Origin: Zingiber officinale
Taxonomy: Eukaryota; Streptophyta; Magnoliopsida; Zingiberales; Zingiberaceae
Assembly: GCF_018446385.1 (NCBI RefSeq)
Contig: NC_055987.1
Location: 32,561,202-32,625,201, forward strand
Reading direction: 5' to 3'
Length of the DNA: 64,000 bases
Shown: piece after piece, positions 45,886 to 57,373 of the stretch
Layout of the letters: each line of letters begins with the position of its first letter
How positions within the stretch are numbered: the stretch's first letter is position 1
Notes under the pieces: model-generated
What the model saw: the letters and a program-made list of their open reading frames with translations, nothing else
What the model was told of the DNA's origin: nothing
The model's database searches: none
Translations under genes and position numbers: made by a program

Positions 45886-48800
45886 ATGTCAAATACTCAA
45901 CACTATCAAGGAGGCCAAAAACAAAATTCAGTCCAATGTCAAATTTGTCGCATCATTGGCCATACTGGAAATCTAAGTCCTAAAAGATTTGATTACTCTC
46001 GGGTAAAATGTCAAATTTGTCACATCATTGGTCATCCTGGAAATCTATGCCCTCAAAGATTTGTCTCAAATTTCATTGGTGGTTCTACAGTCTCAAGACA
46101 ATCGTTTATTTCACAAGCATATCCTAAAGCTCTCTCATCTGTGCATACTTGCGGTAAAACCCTAGAGTTTTCATCTACTGATTGGTATATTGACACTGGA
46201 GCAACTCATCATGTCACATCGGATTATAATATCCTTACAGACATAATGTCATATTATGACTCAAATACGGTTCAAGTAGGTGATGGCTCAGGTTTGCAAA
46301 TTGCTAATCTTGGAAACACATATATTCATTTATCTAATCGAACTTTTCACATGCGCAATATCTTTCATGTTCCATCTATCACTAAAAATTTACTTTCTAC
46401 CCGCCAGTTTTGTCTTGATAACAATGTCATTTTTGAGTTTCATCATAATCATTATCTTATAAAAGATAAAGGAACAAATGCTATTGTGTTTCATGGGAGA
46501 ATCAAAAATGACCTCTACTATCTTCAAAGTTCTTCAATCAAAGCTTTTGTTGGTGAACGCACAAATAAGCCAGCTTGGCATGCTCGACTTGATCATCCTT
46601 CTCTTCATATTGTCGAGTCAATCATCAATAGGTATGATTTACCTACTTCCATTACCTCCTCTCCATCTCATACATGTAGGCCCTGCATGGAATCTAAAAG
46701 TCATAAGCTACCTTTCTATTCATCCGATTATGTTTCTAATTTCCCACTTGAATTAATTCATTCTGATGTTTGGGGCCCTGCACCTGTTTTATCTAACCAA
46801 GGTTTCCAATATTATGTTACTTTTATTGATCATTTTAGTAAATATACTTGGCTCTATCCTATGAAAAGAAAATCTGATTTATTGGATATATTCTGTAAAT
46901 TTCAAAATCAAGTTGAACATAGACACATCTTGTCTCTTGTGGAATTGTTCATTGAGTCTCTTGTCCTCACACTCCATAACAAAATGGCTCTGCTGAGAGA
47001 AAACATAGACACATAGTCGAAACTGCCTTATCTCTTCTTCATCATGCATCAGTTCCATGTAAATTTTGGGATGAAGCTGTTACCACTGCTGTATATCTCA
47101 TAAATCAACTCCCTACTCCATTGCTTAATCATAAATGTCCTTTTGAAACACTTTATAATCAAACTCCTAATTACACTTTCCTTCGAATTTTTGGTTGCGC
47201 ATGTTATCCATGGTTACGCCCCTACTCTAAACACAAACTTGACTCTCGTTCACTACAATGTGTTTTCCTTGGTTACAACAATTTACACCATGGTTATCGT
47301 TGCTTACATATACCAATAGGTCGAATTTATATTTCACGACATGTTACTTTTGATGAGACTCTATTCCCTTTTTCAGTATCTTCTTCGATCTCTCCTCCAG
47401 ATACAGGTGGCACCTTCTTAATACCACCTAATATTGTCAGAAATGATGGCATCCTAGGTCCTGCTCCGCTCTCTAATAACTCCCCTATACCATCAGAATC
47501 ACCTCAGGATGCTGCTCCAATCTTGGAAGCCTCGCCGGTCGAAGATAATATGCTCTTTAGTTCTGAATCCTCGGATAGTGCAAGTCCGTCATCTACATCA
47601 CCATGTCAGCATACTTCCTCATCACCATCAACAAGTGATTCAGATGATAATGCTCCTCGTCGTATGCTTCCCATTAGTGACATTTATGAACGTTGCCCAC
47701 CAAATGCGACTCGATATCATCTTCCACAGGCTCTAGTGGTTTCTTCAAAATCAATTGAACCTACTTGTTTTATGCAAGCAAACAAGGATCTAAATTGGCG
47801 TAGTGCAATGACTACAAAATTTGATGCACTTCTTCGTAATGGAACATGAAGTCTAGTTCCACGCACTTCCTCAATGAATGTTGTGGGCTCTAAATGGGTA
47901 TTCCGTCTTAAGTATCGAGCTGATGGCTCTCTTGAACGATACAAACCTTGACTTGTAGCCAAAGATTTTAGTCAGCAACCAGGTATTGACTTCAATGACA
48001 CTTTTAGTCCAATCATTAAGATTACATCTGTCAGACTATTATTATCGATAGCTGTTAGTTCCAATTGGCCTGTACGCCAATTGAACATCTCAAATGCGTT
48101 TCTCCATGGTCATCTTGAGGAAATTGTATTTATGGAGCAACCACATGGGTTCATTCATCCACAATTTCCATCTCATGTTTGCTAACTTAAGAAATCCTTA
48201 TATGGTCTTCGACAAGCTCCTCGTGCATGGTTTCATCGACTATCCAATTGGTTACAATCTCAAGGATTTTCTGGATCAAAGACTGACTCGTCTCTATTTC
48301 ACAAATATAATGATGAGTCTATGATATTTTTTCTTATTTATGTGGATGACATCCTGATAATCGATAATGATTACAAGGGCATCATAACTTTATTAAGTCT
48401 TCCCAACCAAGAATTTCCTACCCGAGATTTGGGCATTGCTCATTTTTTCTTGGTATTGAGCTTATTCCACATAAGGATGACTATCTTCTCTCTCAGAGCA
48501 AATACATTACTGGACTTCTTCAAAGAGCCAAAATGGATAGAGCACGTCCGGTCTCTACACCAATTGCTATAAACAACTCTCCATCTTCATCCTCTCCTGC
48601 TCTGTCTGATCCACAGATTTATCGAAGTATTGTTGGAGCCTTACAATATGTCACTATCACACGCCCTGATATTACTTTTGCAGTAAATCGTGCTTGTCAA
48701 TTCATGCATGCTCCAACTGAACAAAATTGGGATAATGTAAAATACTTCGCTATCTCAAAGGTACTATTCTACATGGTCTTCTTTTATATCGTCAATCGTC

Positions 48801-49291
48801 TCGAGATTTACATGCCTATAGTGATGCGGATTGGGCAAGTTCTCCTGAAGATAGACGCTCTGCTAGTGGATATGCAATATTTCTTGGACGAAATCTTATC
48901 TCATGAAATTCGAAGAAGCAACCTACGGTATCTCGTTCAAGTACTGAGGCAGAATATAAAGTTATAGCAAATACAACGTCTGAAATTATTTGACTTCAAT
49001 CACTTCTCTCTGAACTTCATCTTGCATCTAATATTGCACCAAAAATTTGGTGTGACAATATTGGAGCAACATATCTCACAGCAAATCTAATCTTTCATGC
49101 TCGTACAAAACATGTGGAGATTGATTTTCATTTTGTTCGTGAACGTGTGACAACTCAACAATTATCCGTCTCTTATATTTCTGCTGAGGATCAAATTGCT
49201 GATATCTTTACTAAGCCATTATCCAGACAACGTTTCAACAAGTTAGCAACCAAACTCAACGTCCAAGATCTCTCGTTAAGTTTGTTGGGGG
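45886..49291 (+). pseudogene. gag(partial)-pol of resident copia element, unit B
   Basis: The best preserved 5' part of the three copies. One frame, 45886-47016, runs through two CCHC knuckles, the protease WYIDTGATHHVTSD and the integrase zinc and core regions (HARLDHPSLH, HSDVWG). It then changes frame at the integrase deletion. Downstream, reverse transcriptase and RNase H match unit A with the same TGA/TAA codons, for example after FDALLRNGT near 47847. It has one further stop, TGA near 47950, where unit A reads Arg. Gag upstream of the knuckles is absent, as in the other units. Confidence 0.88.
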
Positions 49292-49735
49292 TAAAAGAGA
49301 TAAAAGAGAATTACCAGAATTGACCGGATCAAATCATCAAATCAAATCAAATTAGTTTTAGAATTATTCTAATAATTATGTTATAATTATTAGAATAATT
49401 CTCAAAATAATTTTTAGAATTATTCTGTTATTTATTAATTGATTAATTGACCGAGTACTTATTTGAAAAAAAGATAGATCCGCTACCTTAGCGGCCCCCC
49501 TAGTGCCGGCCCCACGGATATCAAATCAAATTAAATTAGTTTTAGGATTATTCTAATAATTCTGTTATAATTATTAGAATAATTTTTAGAATTATTCTGT
49601 TATTTATTAATTGGTTAATTGACCGAGTACTTGTTTAAACTCTATATATTGTATTGTCTTGAGGGCAAGTATCAACAAACAATAAGATTAATTATTACTC
49701 TCCTATTTTATCTTTTTTCTATTCTTCTTTTAACA
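49292..49735 (+). repeat. 3' LTR of resident copia element, unit B, rearranged
   Basis: LTR sequence runs to about 49464, then a SINE remnant, then LTR sequence again from about 49521. The second part repeats ~120 bp (TTAGTTTTAG to TTGTTTAAAC) already present in the first part. Confidence 0.82.
49465..49520 (-). mobile_element. SINE remnant in unit B
   Basis: Only the tail-side ~55 bp of the unit A SINE remain (GATCCGCTACCTTAGCGG to GGCCCCACGGATAT). Box A and box B regions are gone, and the left target duplication has two changes. Confidence 0.75.
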
Positions 49736-49740
49736 TTTTA

Positions 49741-50356
49741 TACACTGGCCACTTTGATAGACCTGCGATGAGATCGGTTGTACTTAAAAGTTAAAAATAC
49801 AACTTGTTTGCCTCCAAAAAAAAATTCAACAAACTCCCCAAATCAATCTAAATAACTTGGTTGAAATTTTAAAGTAACAGAATTTTCTCAATTAAACCCT
49901 GTTTCACCTTGTCACTGGAATACTTAGTTATTTGTTGTTCCACTAATGAATTTGGGAGAAATTACAAATAGGGAATTGTGATCAAGAATTTAATATATCA
50001 TATGATCCATTGTGATCCAGTGAAATTGAGGGTAAGCTTGTTAGATGTAGTGAATGTAAGGCATTTGAATAGGTGGGAATATCTCTTAGTCTTTGCAGCC
50101 TTAAGGTCTTCATAAACTTTTAATCTTTAGCTGATTTGTTTGAGAGCATAATTGTTTGAGTGGTTTTAGGTGTCATTAGGCAATTGGAAATATCAATTAC
50201 AAGGAAGTTAAATTGATCCGACTGCTGAATAGTTTTCTTTCCAGTGGGGTCTTAGATATAAACAAGCTTCTCTGTAGTGAATCATTACTGGTTTTGCATT
50301 TATTATTGACATCAGTGGACCACCTGAGCTGATCTCATGTTCTTTAATCATCGCAG
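49741..50356. other. Intron-like spacer before LSm2 exon, unit B
   Basis: Collinear with unit A 26206-26822. No coding potential seen, and no upstream LSm2 exon found. Confidence 0.6.
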
Positions 50357-50479
50357 CTATCAGTTCGTAACTGTTTTATAAGGGGATCAGTGGTACGATA
50401 TGCCGAACTCCCCCCTGATGGTGTAGACGTCGACATCCTCCATGATGCAACAAGGAGAGAAGCCCGTGGAAGCAGCTGA
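50357..50479 (+). pseudogene. LSM2: Orphan last exon of LSm2, unit B
   Basis: Same exon as in unit A, 40 codons plus TGA after the acceptor ATCATCGCAG. It reads LSVRNCFIRGSVVRY, then AELPPDGVDVDILHDATRR. VDVD is the family-like form, while YAEL departs from the usual Val. The open frame in both units fits recent duplication and does not prove use. Confidence 0.75.
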
Positions 50480-51107
50480 TTCTATAGCTAGGAATTTTCA
50501 AATAGCACTTTCGTTGCTGGCCTTGGATTTTTTTTTTGTCGACTCTTGCCACTTATGCAAATACAAATTAGTTCTCATGTTTGCACCACATTATACTGTG
50601 AAATAGTCTGAAACTGCTCTCGGTTTCAGGATTCAACGTTTTCATTATTCAGCCAGTTTTTTGTCTACTGGAATAAGACCAGAAGGTGTTGATTTTTCTT
50701 GCGATCACTGCAGAATGATTTTGAGGGGTACACAATATTTAGAACATAGAAATTCTGGCTAAATTTTGCCAACCGTTAGGGGACTTGTTGGATGAACAGG
50801 CGTTTCGCTAAATTAACAAAAGGGGCGATCTCAAAAAAAAAAAAAAAATGTATTATAAAATTATTATACGTAAAATATGATTATAATGAAAATTATTTTA
50901 TCTAGATTGAAATTATAAAATATAATATTATTATATTAAAAATATTCTTTTGATTAAAATTATTTTTAACTCTATTAATATTATAAAAGAAGCATTATTT
51001 TATTACATTAAAATTATTTAAATTTAATTAAAATCATTTAGATCAATCAAAATCATTCTAAATTTAAATAATTTAAATTAAATTGTTAAAAAATAATTTA
51101 ATATAAT
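50480..51107. other. Non-coding, AT-rich end of unit B
   Basis: Collinear with unit A 26943-27571. No gene seen. Confidence 0.65.
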
Positions 51108-51355
51108 AATGTTATATATATTTGTTTTATTAAAATATTATTGTAATAAAAGTGACACTCATATTTGAAATTCTTTCTTTTATTTTTTTATAAAAGAAAC
51201 ACTTTATTTTTATAAATTAATCATATTTTATTCTTTTCAAAATTATTTAATCTTGGTAAATTAGTCCCAAAATCAAAGTTTTCAATTTAAAGAGCGGGAA
51301 AATGAATTATTTGGTATTCTCAGTCGAGATGAACTCATAAACCCGCGAACTGGCC

Positions 51356-51362
51356 TATAGAA
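51356..51362 (+). promoter_or_regulatory. Altered TATA box of Agenet gene, unit C
   Basis: TATAGAA at the place where units A and B have TATAAAA, 77 bp before the ATG. The A-to-G change at the fifth base could weaken the promoter. Confidence 0.5.
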
Positions 51363-51432
51363 TAACAAACAGACAAACTAAAATCGCTAATTAAACAAAC
51401 AACCGACGAAGGAAGAAACGATCGAGCGCGCG

Positions 51433-52038
51433 ATGGCGGCGGCGAACATGAAGATGAAGATGCAGCTGAGGAAGGGGAGCGAGGTTGAGGTCCAGCGGTG
51501 GGACGGCGACTCCTACTCCTGGCTCTCCGGCGACGTCGTCTCCGGCAACGGCCGCACCCACCTCGTCCGCATCCACGGGGCAACTACGTCCCAGGCCGCG
51601 GTACTCGAGCGAGTCGCCCGAAAGTTTATTAGGCCGACGCCGGTCCCGGTTGGCCTCCGCGCCCTCTACTCCTGGAGCACCGGCGACGAGGTGGAGGCGT
51701 TCGTGGACCACGCCTGGTGCCCGGCGGTGGTTACCGCCGTCGGCTACGGGAAGGTCGTTGTCTACCTTCACGGGAAGATGAAGAAAATCAGAGTCCGCAC
51801 GTGCGAGCTTCGGCTGAGGAGGCAGTGGGACGGCAATCAGTGGACGCTTCTCGATAAGGTAAATCAATCACATATAGATTCTCAATCAATTAACGCTCTG
51901 TTTTTTTTTTGTTTGTGATCATTATTAAGATTTATGATTCGATATGTATCTCACATGTTTATCGCGCAGAAACCAAGGGAGGCGATTATTTCCCGTGAAT
52001 TCCCGGCGGCGGCTGATTCACATAACGTTGCCGGCTAG
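51433..52038 (+). CDS. Tandem Agenet (Tudor-like) domain protein, unit C copy
   Basis: Exons 51433-51858 and 51970-52038 around a 111 bp GT-AG intron encode 164 aa. Same two Agenet modules as the other copies. The visible difference from unit B is His for Tyr in GRTHLVR and Gly restored in SGDVV. No disabling change in the coding part; only the TATA box differs from the other units. Function as for the unit A copy. Confidence 0.85.
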
Positions 52039-53498
52039 CAGAGTACGTAGAATCTTCGGCTAAGAGGAGGAAGAGCAGAGGGGAGGAATTGTTTTACAAG
52101 ATTCTGGTTATTCTTCTTCCATTGGACGTTGCAATTGAGTAATTAGGATTCATGTATAACTTTTTCAGGTTTAGGGTTCTGATTGTCCTTCCACCTTGTA
52201 ATTAATTAGGATTTCGAATAACTTTTTCAGATTCTGATCGTTCTTCCTTCGTAGGAAATTGTAGTTAACTCGGTTGAACGATAATATTTCTGTATTCATT
52301 AATATCACTTTGTCAGAAACTCCTTCCTTGTAACAAAAATACAGGCTTATTACATACTTATCATTAAAAATTTAAAAATCTAAAAAATACAAAAAAAAAA
52401 AAAAAAAAAGAAGAAGAAGAATGAAGGTCAACGGTGTTTTTTTCTTTCCAAGACTTTATTTTTATTTTTGTACATCTTTTTTTTTTTATTAATTTGTTTA
52501 CAGAGTAAAGTCTGAATCTTGAATATCAATTTTCTCCTATTTGAATCTCTTCTAATTATAAGAGAAAAGTCTATTCTCCAATTAAAATTTTAGTTTTATT
52601 AATACTATCATTCATCAATATATAAACGGCTTGAAAATTTTATTCATTGAAAATGAGGTATTAGAAAATTTTAACTTTGAAGATTTTATTTTTCAAAATA
52701 CTAGAAGATCTAGATTTTTTTGAGGATTCTTTGATATGTATTTTTTTTGTATTTGTAGGTATTGCACTTTTTGGAAGGCTCAAGAAATATATTTGGTATA
52801 ATGTTGTGTTTTTTAGAGAATATTGAGAAATATATTTTATATAGAGTTTATCATATTTTAAATGAAATTTATTGATTTTCAAATTTTTCTATTAAACTCT
52901 ATTTACTATATGTAAGTAAAAAAAAACTCCAAGTTTCTTTTTCTCTTTTCGCCAAGGGCCCCTGAAAGTCAAGATGGCCCTAAACGCAAGTAAGCTTTGC
53001 TATTAGAATTCACTATTCACAGCCACTCTCCTTCACTCTTTAGTTTCAGCTCTCTATCTAATTTGAACATCGGAGTGCCTATACTTGGGACTTCTCCCTG
53101 ACTTGGTTACTGACGTTTTCTTCCTCTTTCAATCTTCTTGACATGTAGGCTCGCTCATGGTGTCAGGTTCCTCTTGTTCGGTGTCCCCTCACTATCAACC
53201 TTGAAGTCACTTAACAAACATGTTAACTTTCTTAATTTCAGATAGGATCATACATGAATAAAAAATAAACTCCAATTAAATCTATTCCATTCGCGTGGGA
53301 AATAAAAATAATATGATATGAACAAATCCTTCTAATCAAAGAGAGGTTGAATATAATTAGTCATTGCAAAGTTCAATTATCTGTACTGACGGGTCCAGCT
53401 CCAGGCGTACACCTCTAAGCCTTGCCTATGCCTGTATTTTATTGAGCCCCCAAGAATAATAATATTTTAATATTATTTGTATTAATATTTTTTCTTTT

Positions 53499-53530
<32 letters not shown>

Positions 53531-54608
53531 CCCTTCATCATCCAATGTCCTATTTTCTTAAACTCAAACGACTCATCGGTGATCTCACACTCTTTCCCTT
53601 CCTCGCTAGTGATCTGGCTCTTAAAGGACGCTCATCTTATTCCTTGTAAGTAATTTCCTTCTCTTCCTTTCTCTTCCTCAATAAGAATGGGAAGTAGGGG
53701 TTCCTCATATATTCAATGAAAAACAGTGCTCATCTTCTTCCTCAATAGGAATAGGAAGCAAGCGTTCCTCATCTATTTGCAAAGCAGCCTCTTCTTCTTC
53801 CATAAGAAACCTTAGCTGATGTGGCAAATATAAGAGCCTACACATGGCAAGGTTAGGTCAGGAGTTAAGCCACTAGGTCAAAAATCAAGCCAAGGTGTAA
53901 ATCGAAAAGATTGGTTTAGGTTATGACATAGAGAACCTGGTGGCACCCAACTCCCTCAATTCCGTTACTCGACTCTCACAGCTAGGTAAGTCATGGCCAA
54001 CTTCCTCGGTCCGGTACACCTGACTCCCCTAGCATGGTCATATGACTCCTCCTATTTGGCCAACAAACCTCTTCGACTCGGTCACTAGACTCTTTCAACT
54101 CAGTCATCTGACTCCTACTCGATCAATAGACCTCTTCAACTTGGTTTACCAAACTCCTTCAGCTCGATCATCCTCGGTTGAGATTTACATCCTATGTGGC
54201 TTGTTGTACCATTTTTATCGGATAACGTGAATAATATAGCCGTTTCTCCCAGAAGATGTGGGCAAACATGTGGATAATGGAAAGGTATGACTACAACCCT
54301 ATATAAACTCGTCCGCTCTTGCGAGTGCAAGTACCGACATACAATCATCTAGACTCTTAATTACTCCACAACTTTTACCTTTTCCTATCCCCTTTGCTAA
54401 GTTGAAGGTCGGAGTGGTCACACCAAGTCCCATCTTAGTGACCATTCTAACATATGTTGAGTGTTGTAGATATCCCAAATATTTTTTCATTAATGAAGCA
54501 TCCAAGATCGCCCCCTCAGCAATTGCCTCCCGTTAACTCGCCATATCGTGATCTCAGACATGAATAAATTGGCATCCTTTATGAGAACGTTTGAACTGAG
54601 ACGTTGAG
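52039..54608. other. Non-coding spacer, unit C
   Basis: Collinear with unit A non-coding DNA but missing ~845 bp at about 52333-52353, where ~20 bp of unmatched sequence sits at the join. A longer (TA)n tract is at about 53503-53530. No gene seen. Confidence 0.68.
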
Positions 54609-54860
54609 ATGGTGGAACTCGGTAGAACTGTCAAGGGTCCTAGCCACATAGGAGACATAGTTCGTGGTGAGCCTTGCATCATGGCTAGGGAAGAGTTCCA
54701 AGTATTTGTTGATCAAGCGATGCAACAGGTTCTTCAAAGACTCCCACCTACGAATCCGACTCTTGATGAAGTACTGACTGCCTCGACTAAGGTGTCTCTC
54801 ATTCCTCGTCGAGTACCACAAGGCCCGGCGGGTCCTCCCCCTTTTGTTGTTACTAATTAA
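54609..54860 (+). CDS. Conserved small ORF of unknown function, unit C
   Basis: 83 codons, the same protein as the unit A ORF as far as I can see. See unit A for features. Confidence 0.35.
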   Translation: MVELGRTVKGPSHIGDIVRGEPCIMAREEFQVFVDQAMQQVLQRLPPTNPTLDEVLTASTKVSLIPRRVPQGPAGPPPFVVTN

Positions 54861-56445
54861 CGTAACAAGACTATGATTCTACCCGAAGAACATTCACACG
54901 AATCGGCGATGGGCGAAACACCTTCTGGAAATTGGAAAAAAAAAAGAGTCCTTGCATGATGAGGAAAAGAGTTCCCAAGGCACGACTTTCGCAAGTCGTG
55001 TCCTGAAAGATGAAGTACGTACCACATAATTTTGCCTATGTTGACGCCTAGGCACTAGGCGGCAGGCAACCCACCTACTGCCTAGCTTCTTTTTTAACAT
55101 TGGATGCATAGCATGAGCTTTATTATTTTTTCCTTTGTTTTTTTCTTCTTTCTTAATAAACTACAAATGGTATTTTGTTGCTAGGATACCCAAAGCTAGA
55201 TGTAGTTGGTGAACAAATTTCTTAAGAGATATACTCATCTAAGATAATTTTGGTATCTCCAATCTCCTACTGCTGACCTCAGAGGGTTTATATGGTTTCT
55301 GAAGATGAAGAGACTGGGGTTACGTTATGTTGCACTACCTTCTTGGTCAAACGAATTACGTTATGTTGAATGGATGAATACGAAAATTTTGGAAAACAAT
55401 TACATTACATCAAGCATTTGGTTTCATAATTCTCTTTTGATTTAGTGAATTCTCTAAGAGGCATAATGTAGTTCTGTAAAAAATAGTTATTAGCTTCCCT
55501 CAGTTTGATAGATGCTATGTAAGAATCCCACAAATCAATAGTATCTATTCATGTTTGTGATTTCACTGCTGTGGATTCCATCTTGTTTTATGAAAAATCC
55601 ACAAATCAATAGTATCTATGCATGTTTGTGATGTCATTGTTGTGGATTCCATCTTTTTTTATTTAACTAAGTAGTCGCTTTCTATTTTGCTTTTAAATGA
55701 TGTCAAATGTGATTGTGTGTTACATTTTTCAGAATATGCTCTTGTTTTAAAATTATTTATTGAACACTTGATTAGTTTTATGGGTTATATGGCACTCATT
55801 GCGGGTAGGGATCCTCTGGTTCTGGATCAGTCCTGGACTTGTCTTGGACCTCCGTCCATTCATTGGTGGAGTGGACTATGTCTCACCTGTTAAACAGGTG
55901 GTGTCTAGCTCACCCCACCAATGAATTTGTAAGGCCTCCCTTGGTCGAGCAGATCTTGGACGAGAGGATCTAGCCTTCACTGTTTGTTGATGTTTAGAAA
56001 CCCTTTTTTTACAATTATTTTATTATTTAGCATGTTTTCATTTTGCTAATTACAAATCAATGAATGTATTTTTTCTCAAATCTCAAATTAGTTATTAACC
56101 ATTGCGTTATGTTGGTAAATGTCTAATCAAATACTATTTCTGAGTTTTCAGTGCATGTCTCATTTGAACTGCCCCATGCGTTTAAAAATTAGGTATAATT
56201 TCCAAATCGAGTGGTCTTTCTCTTCTTATATCTCTTGTTTTATTTTATTGTTTCCTCAAATTGACCCTGTTCTGTAACAGATCATTATTTAGGCCAAATA
56301 TAAGCTTCCTAATTCCCGCCACAATTTGTATTCACCTGCGTCCATTGCATTGCTGCAGGCTTTGTGATGTAGCACCGAACTCAACTCAGTGGGTGTAAAA
56401 TTATTATTAACTGATAGGTGATTTGATACAAAGGATCCTAACCAC
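54861..56445. other. Non-coding spacer, unit C
   Basis: Collinear with unit A 20082-21648, with the foldback element inside. Small local changes near 55322-55370 (a repeated TACGTTATGTTG). No gene seen. Confidence 0.6.
55804..55976. repeat. Foldback (MITE-like) element, unit C
   Basis: Same element as in units A and B, with the perfect core CACCTGTTAAACAGGTG and both outer arms conserved. Confidence 0.55.
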
Positions 56446-56450
56446 TTTTA

Positions 56451-57373
56451 TAAAAGTGATAAAAGAAAATTATCAGAATTGATCGGATCAAATCATCAAA
56501 TTAAATCAAATTAGTTTTAAAATTATTCTAATAATTCTGTTATAATTATTAGAATAATTCTCAGAATAATTTTTAGAATTATTCTGTTATTTATTAATTG
56601 ATTAATTGACCGAGTACTTGTTTAAACCCTATATATTGTATTGTCTTGAGGGCAAGTATCAACAAAAATAATAAGATTAATTATTACTCTCCTATTTTAT
56701 CTTCTTTCTATTCTTCTTTTAACATGGTATCAGAGCCATGCATGATCCTTCGTTCCTTCTCGTTCTCTTAATTTTCCCTCACAAATCCTCTTCCCTTCCT
56801 TTTTTTGCCGTCGCCCAAGACAAAAGAGGAGTTTCTTTTTGAAACCACAAAACAAGACGACAAAAGGGCTTATCCTTTTGTGCTACCGCCGCTGTCCACC
56901 GAACGCCGACCAAACCTCGACGTTGACAACAAGTGGTTGCTCCAGCCAAGGCTTCTATTTCCTCCAAGGGGAGTTTCTCCAGGCGAAAGACCCCCTTTCC
57001 GGCGATCCAGTCTCTCTATAAGATAAGTTATTTTACTTTAGATGTCAAATACTCAACACTATCAAGGAGGCCAAAAACAAAATTCAGTTCGATGTCAAAT
57101 TTGTCGCATCATTGGCCATACTGGAAATCTATGTCCTAAAAGATTTGATTACTATCGGGTAAAATGTCAAATTTATCACATCATTGGTCATCCTGGAAAT
57201 CTATGCCCTCAAAGATTTGCCTCAAATTTCATTGGTGGTTCTACAGTCTCAAGACAATCGTTTATTTCACAAGCATATCCTAAAGCTCTCTCATCTGTGC
57301 CTACTTGCGGTAAAACCCTAGAGTTTTCATCTACTGATTGGTATATTGACACTGGAACAACTCATCATGTCAC
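56451..57373 (+). mobile_element. Resident Ty1/copia element, unit C copy, 5' part only
   Basis: The 5' LTR at 56451-56724 and primer site TGGTATCAGAGC at 56725 are followed by the two CCHC knuckles (from ATG 57042) and the protease WYIDTGTTHHVT. There it is cut by the next element. The left target site TTTTA (56446-56450) matches units A and B. The rest is presumably beyond the window. Confidence 0.88.

Larger units (their letters stand above)
45295..49735 (+). mobile_element. Resident Ty1/copia element, unit B copy
   Basis: LTRs at 45295-45568 and 49292-49735. Target duplication TTTTA (45290-45294, 49736-49740) is identical to unit A. It shares four late nonsense codons with unit A, and it also has a ~60-65 bp loss in integrase near 46917-46940 and extra frame changes near 48450 and 48741. 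Confidence 0.9.
27572..51107 (+). repeat. Tandem segmental duplication, unit B
   Basis: Second head-to-tail copy. Without the intronic Tat element and one target duplication it is about 12.0 kb. Gene order and non-coding DNA follow unit A, and it has neither of unit A's two insertions. Confidence 0.93.
51108..57373 (+). repeat. Tandem segmental duplication, unit C (interrupted)
   Basis: Third head-to-tail copy, about the first half of a unit, ending where another retrotransposon starts at 57374. It lacks the unit A and unit B insertions, and also a ~845 bp stretch equal to unit A 1233-2078. Confidence 0.92.
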
